Part shown: piece by piece, positions 46,691 to 51,282 of the stretch
How positions within the stretch are numbered: position 1 is the stretch's first letter
Layout: each line of letters begins with the position of its first letter
Source of the DNA: Globomyces pollinis-pini
Lineage: Eukaryota; Chytridiomycota; Chytridiomycetes; Rhizophydiales; Globomycetaceae
Direction: 5' to 3'
Length of the DNA: 51,282 nt
NCBI GenBank assembly: GCA_025399215.1
Contig: MU621131.1
Span: 1-51,282 of the forward strand
Translations under genes and position numbers: made by a program
The notes under the pieces: generated by a model
What the model saw: the letters and a program-made list of their open reading frames with translations, nothing else
Told to the model about the DNA's origin: nothing
Database searches by the model: none

Positions 46691-48352
46691 ATGATTAAAA
46701 TACTGGCACATATATACTTATTCATACTTATGGTAGACACAAAACCTGTGATACTTTCAGAGTGGAGTAAGACTGATTGTGAAGGACCTCCAACTTCAAT
46801 GGTCGTGTTTGAATTATCTGACCCGACAGCGGAATCTGCTTCTGATAATAACGAGACTTGGCCATACACTTACGATTTTTTTCGAAACGAAAACCCAATT
46901 GACTTCCCTTGTTATTACTATGGCCAAGGATATTTTACTATTAACGATAGAGAATTATGTTGCGCTAGTAGTTTGCAAGTTGGAGAAACAGTGGTACAAT
47001 CAGCTAATTATGTATATTTGGATGTAGATGATATTTCTAACTCTCTACCAATATCAATTGGAAACAGTCATTATTGCCAGTTCACAAACTCTGTACTTGA
47101 TCCAGACTCGCTGATGGGGTATCAGTCAGTCTATGTGTTACAAGGACAATGTTTTCATGGGATTTATTGCACTAACGATTCATTTTCGATATATGAGTTT
47201 GAAAATTGTACAGAATTGATTGAAACATACTCGATATCAGACGTGCTGGAAACTTATGATACGAGCGTTGGACAAGTAGATTGCAAAACAATAGGATCTT
47301 TGATTGGGGTACGGAAGTTTGTCTGGACGGCGTATATTCCGAACTATTTAATGTTACCATCTGCAACTAATGCTTTGTCAGTTTTACATATCACCATGCA
47401 CATTGCAGCTTTATTAGGATCTATACTGTGCTGTTGCTTTTTCGGTATGCGATATCAGCATCGAAAACTCAACATTGACTTGCTCTTATTTCTCAACAAA
47501 GTAACTATGAACCGATATTTATCATAGATCATCTGGTTTATTTACTTGGCATTTGATTTGGTTTACAAATTTATAATTATCCCGGATGATTTTTTTGTCA
47601 ACTTCGTACCCAGTGTTATTTTGGCTTTGTGCAATTTGGGACAATTGGTGGGAACAATAATCACCTGGAAGTTGATGCACCAAACATTCGTTAATGAGGA
47701 GCATCGAAAACTGTATGTACCAGCCGGCTATTTGGCTATTATTTTGATTCACTTTTTCTTAACTGGTTCGGATTTCATTTGGTTTTTCGCCTATGACACT
47801 GAAGCCGAACCCCTGTATAAATTTTTAACTCAATGGAGCAAACTCAATTACTTCTGGATTATTTTGATGTATATTTGGAACATAACTCCTCTATTTCTAC
47901 TCTTTCATCGCTTACTGCAAAACAAATGCGATAAAGGATTGTCTTGGATTAAAAGACTTTGGAAATATTTGCAAAAAGATTCTATCTTTTTATTAGCAAC
48001 AATTCTCTATATACTTGATGGAATTTGTTACTTTGGAGTTTCAATTACGTACAACTATGGATCGAAAATCTGGGGAAATGATCGATCAATGTGGGCGGCA
48101 AACAATATCAATTTATTACTAATATCATATCATATCTTACTTCATGGAATCATATTACATAGACTTCCCTTTGTAATGCAGATTAAAAAGACACCAAAAT
48201 CTAAACCAAGTGTAAAGAAACTGCAACCTATTCCAGCAGTAGCAAAAAAAGATGACACAAGACTGGTAGCAAACAAATCACCAATTGATAATTTAACAGA
48301 CAGTATTAAAGTAGCTAACACTATAAATGAACAGAATAAAAATCACGTTTAG
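46691..48352 (+). CDS. receptor-like 7TM protein, tandem family copy 3
   Basis: Exons 46691-47500 and 47528-48352 (27-nt intron) give 544 aa. Leader MIKILAHIYLFILMVDT. Conserved cysteines at about 30, 74, 90, 91, 129, 154, 160 and 173; an extra Cys at 198 is specific to this copy. The block CFHGIYCTNDSFSIYEFENC with SISDVLETYDTS is shared with copy 5 and not with 1 or 4. First membrane helix at about 228-252; signature IWGNDRSMWAA between helices 6 and 7. It has the longest cytoplasmic tail in the set (about 60 residues; KPSVKKLQPIP...). Confidence 0.82.
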
Positions 48353-48372
48353 TTTCATGATGCCCTTTTTTA

Positions 48373-48378
48373 ACGCGT
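48373..48378 (+). promoter_or_regulatory. ACGCGT element, 7TM copy 4
   Basis: ACGCGT lies only 12 bp before the ATG of copy 4 at 48385, closer than in the other copies. Either the leader is shorter or translation starts slightly downstream. Confidence 0.4.
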
Positions 48379-48384
48379 TTTATC

Positions 48385-49961
48385 ATGAATGTAGTAGTAT
48401 TAAAGCTACTATTGCTGTTCAACTCCTGTCTTTCGGAACCAGTTATACTCTCAGAGTGGAGTAAGACTGACTGTGAAGGACCTCCAACTTCAATGGTCGT
48501 GTTTGAATTATCTGACCCGACAGCAGAATCTGCTTCTGATAATAACGAGACTTGGCCATACACCTATGAATTTTTTCGAAACGAAAACCCAATTGACTTC
48601 CCTTGTTATTATTTTGCTCAAGGATATTTCACAATTAACGATGGCGAATTATGTTGCGCTAGTAGTTTGCAAGTTGAAGAAACAGTAGTACAATCAGCTA
48701 ATTATGTATATTTAGATGTAGATGATATTTCTAACTCTCTGCCAATTTCAATTGGAAACAGTCATTATTGTCAGTTCAAAAATCCAATACTTGATCCAGA
48801 TACGCTGATGGGTTATCAATCAGTTTATGTGTTACAAGGACAATGTTTCCATGGAATTTTATGTGATATAGATTCATTTTCGCTATATGATTTTGAAAAC
48901 TGTACAGAATTGATTGAAACATACTCGATTTCAGAAATTCTGCAAACGTATGATACCAGTATCGGGATAATTGATGGAATAAGGTTATTAGTAGAGAAAG
49001 GAACTCGTAGATTTGTATGGACAACTTATATACCTGATCAATTGTTACTCCCGTCAAAATCAAATTTCCTATCAGTTGTTCACATTACAATGATTTGTAT
49101 TGGGCTGGTAGGATTTACGACATCGTGCGTTTTTTTCGGTCTAAGATACCATCATAGAAGACTACGTATTGACCTATTACTGTTCATCACTCAGGTATTA
49201 AATGAAATCTCATATAGTAGATTATATATTTTGTTCTTTTAGGAACAGATTTGGTATACAAATTCACAATTGTCACAGATGGCCTCGTGCTATTGTTAAT
49301 GGAAGCCATCCTAGGTCTGCTAAGTAACACTGGTCATTTGATGGGGACGCTTACGACATGGAAGGTGCTGTACGAAACGTTTGTCAAGGAAGATCACCGT
49401 CGATTATATATACCGATTGGGTACACCATTATAATCACCGTTCATTATTCACTCACAGGATCTGATCTAGGATGGGGCTTTTTATACTTTGATCAAGAAG
49501 ATCGAATTTATTTAATATTAGCTGCTTGGAGCAAATTAAATGTTTATTGGATTATACTAATGTATGTATGGAACCTATGCCCAATAATTCTACTATTCCG
49601 AAGTTTACTAGAGAAGAAAAGTGATAAAGGGTTATCTCCATCTAAAAGACTTTGGAAGTATCTGCAAAAGGATATACTGTTCCTCTCAGCCATACTACTG
49701 TATATTTTAAATGGAATGTGTTTTTTTGCAATGTCTATCATATACAATTACTATTCCAAGATCTGGGGCAATGATAGATCTATGTGGGCAGCTTTCCATA
49801 TGACTGTGCTGTTGATTGCCTATCACACACTTACACATGGAGTTTTGTTATATAGACTTCCATATGTAATGGAACTAAAGTCGCACATCCCTATCATAGG
49901 CAGAAAGAAATCGTTGCATAGTAAAGAAACCAAAGTTCCGAAGGTTGAAGTATTGAAGTAA
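48385..49961 (+). CDS. receptor-like 7TM protein, tandem family copy 4
   Basis: Exons 48385-49194 and 49221-49961 (26-nt intron) give 516 aa. Leader MNVVVLKLLLLFNSCLS. The ectodomain's first 110 codons are nearly identical in DNA to copies 3 and 5; the next block (CFHGILCDIDSFSLYDFENC, SISEILQTYDTS) matches copy 1; the last block (GIIDGIRLLVEKGTRRFVWTTYIPD) matches copy 5. Helix 2 starts IIYFVLLGTDLVYKF after the splice site. IWGNDRSMWAA precedes the last helix. The tail is short and basic. The mosaic pattern is clearest in this copy. Confidence 0.82.
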
Positions 49962-50069
49962 CGTGAACTCGTTTCGAAAGTTAAAAATTAAAAATATTGA
50001 TAATAAAGAATGTAGTTTTCGTTAAATATATGGCTCGTGTATTTTTAGTTTTACACTTCCACAGTAACT

Positions 50070-50075
50070 ACGCGC
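50070..50075 (+). promoter_or_regulatory. ACGCGC element, 7TM copy 5
   Basis: An ACGCG core lies 26 bp before the preferred ATG of copy 5 at 50096, supporting that start over the longer open frame from 49997. Confidence 0.4.
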
Positions 50076-50095
50076 ACGTACACTTTATCAAATTA

Positions 50096-51282
50096 ATGAA
50101 TTCAATGCTAACGATAATGTTGGTTTTTCGCGCATACCTAGCAGAGTCAGTTATACTTTCGGAATGGAGTAAGACTGACTGTGAAGGACCTCCAACTTCA
50201 ATGGTCGTGTTTGAATTATCTGACCCGACAGCAGAATCTGCTTCTGATAATAATGAAACTTGGCCATACACTTATGACTTTTTTCGATTTGAAAATCCTA
50301 TTGATAACCCCTGTTATTATTATGGCCAAGGATATTTTACTATTAACGATGGAGAATTATGTTGCGCCAGTAGTTTACAACTAGAAGAAACAGTGGTACA
50401 ATCAGCTAACTATGTATATTTGGATGTAGATAATATTTCTAACTCTCTACCAATCTCAATTGGAAACAGCCATTATTGCCAGTTCACAAACTCTGTACTT
50501 GATCTGGACTCACTGATGGGTTATCAGTCAGTCTATGTGTTACAAGGACAATGTTTCCATGGGATCTATTGCACTAACGATTCATTTTCGATATATGAGT
50601 TTGAAAATTGCACAGACTTGATTGAAACATACTCGATATCAGACGTGCTGGAAACATATGATACGAGTATTGGGATAATTGATGGAGTAAGGGTATTAGT
50701 AGAGAAAGGAACTCGTAGATTTGTATGGACAACTTACATCCCAGACCGTTTGTTACTTCCATCAGCATCTAATTTGCTATCAGTATTACATATTACAATG
50801 TTGTGTATAGGATTGGTAGGATTTATGACATCGTGCGTCTTCTTTGGTGTACGGTACCATCACAGAAGACTACGTATTGACTTATTACTATTCCTAACTC
50901 AGGTATGGATTTTTTTTCGTAAATAGTAGATAGTATATTTGGTTCTTTTAGGAATAGATTTGGTGTACAAATTCACCATTGTCTCTGATGGTATTATGAT
51001 AAATGTAATGCAAGGAACAGAAGGTCTGTTAAGTAACATCAGTCAAATTCTCGGGACGATTACGACATGGAAGATGCTGTATGAAACATTTGTCAAGGAA
51101 GAAAATCGACGATTATATGTACCGATTGGGTATGCAATTCTATTCGTCATTCATTTTGCACTTACTGGGTCAGATTTGGGCTGGTTTTTTACCTATTTTG
51201 ACCAAGAAGATCGGATTTATTTGTTTTTAACGAATTGGAGTAGGTTGAATGTGTACTGGATCATTTTAATGTATGTATGGAA
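50096..51282 (+). CDS. receptor-like 7TM protein, tandem family copy 5 (cut by window end)
   Basis: Exon 1 is 50096-50902 and exon 2 begins at 50930 after a 27-nt intron; the gene runs off the window within the fifth membrane helix (LNVYWIILMYVWN). Start chosen as MNSMLTIMLVFRAYLAES, a good leader giving an exon length (807 nt) like the 810 nt of copies 1-4. Block usage: first part as 3 and 4, middle (CFHGIYCTNDSFSIYEFENC) as 3, end (GIIDGVRVLVEKGTRRFVWTTYIPD) as 4. One local change, PIDNPCYY in place of PIDFPCYY, is unique. The array probably continues beyond the window. Confidence 0.82.

Noticed and set aside
48321..48563. Repeated 60-70 codon minus-strand frames across the 7TM ectodomains (also 46660-46869 and 50068-50271)
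   Set aside because: They are antisense to the most conserved block and repeat only because the sense block repeats.
43261..51282. 7TM array as opsins served by the nearby Brp/Blh
   Set aside because: The last membrane helix has no lysine for a retinal Schiff base, and a large cysteine-rich ectodomain is not an opsin feature.
1..51282. CRISPR array, tRNA or rRNA genes, transposons
   Set aside because: No regularly spaced repeats, cloverleaf-like sequence, ribosomal sequence or transposase/reverse-transcriptase motif was seen, although a covariance-model search could find a tRNA I missed.

Overview
The window looks like nuclear DNA of an early-diverging, probably zoosporic (chytrid-like) fungus. 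The evidence for a fungus is a fused alpha-beta tryptophan synthase, Zn2Cys6 regulators, a CBM19-like chitin-binding secreted protein and a membrane GT2 glycosyltransferase. These sit beside genes better known outside Dikarya: an animal-type diacylglycerol lipase, a Brp/Blh carotene-cleaving enzyme and an LRR receptor kinase. The lineage is an inference; no rRNA or other marker is present. Base composition is AT-rich, and almost every gene is cut by very small introns (23-44 nt, mostly 25-32), so most genes had to be rebuilt by joining exons. Where a model is given, the exon lengths sum to a whole number of codons.

Layout. 0.5-5 kb: two minus-strand paralogous receptor-like kinases; one has a signal peptide and plant-type LRRs, the other has lost them. 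5-7.5 kb and 15.9-18.9 kb: two paralogous polyproline/WH2-like proteins with an unrecognised C-terminal domain. Between them lie a secreted DUF1254/DUF1214 protein, a serine beta-lactamase-like hydrolase, a DAGL-type lipase and TRP5. 19-21.2 kb: a Myb/SANT-like protein with a five-fold TPS..AA..AK.V repeat. 21.4-27.4 kb: three tandem Zn2Cys6 regulators. 27.7-31 kb: a TBC-domain protein lacking the catalytic fingers and a small tail-anchored protein. 31.5-35 kb: a sugar transporter and a GT2 enzyme. 35-39.4 kb: an 18-exon RhoGEF-like protein. 39.4-40.6 kb: Brp/Blh. 40.9-43 kb: a PPEY-bearing membrane protein and the chitin-binding secreted protein.

43.2 kb to the window end: the most striking part, five head-to-tail copies (the last cut off) of a two-exon gene for a receptor-like protein. 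Each has a signal peptide, an ectodomain of about 200 residues with eight conserved cysteines, and seven predicted membrane segments. The ectodomains are mosaics of near-identical blocks, while signal peptides, membrane halves and tails diverge, which suggests gene conversion or selection for new combinations. Each copy has an ACGCG motif just upstream of its start codon.

Taken together, much of the window concerns sensing and signalling at the cell surface (LRR kinases, 7TM array, DAGL, RhoGEF, TBC) and actin/cell-shape control (WH2-like proteins), with ordinary metabolism (TRP5, sugar transport) interspersed. No RNA gene, CRISPR array or transposon was recognised.
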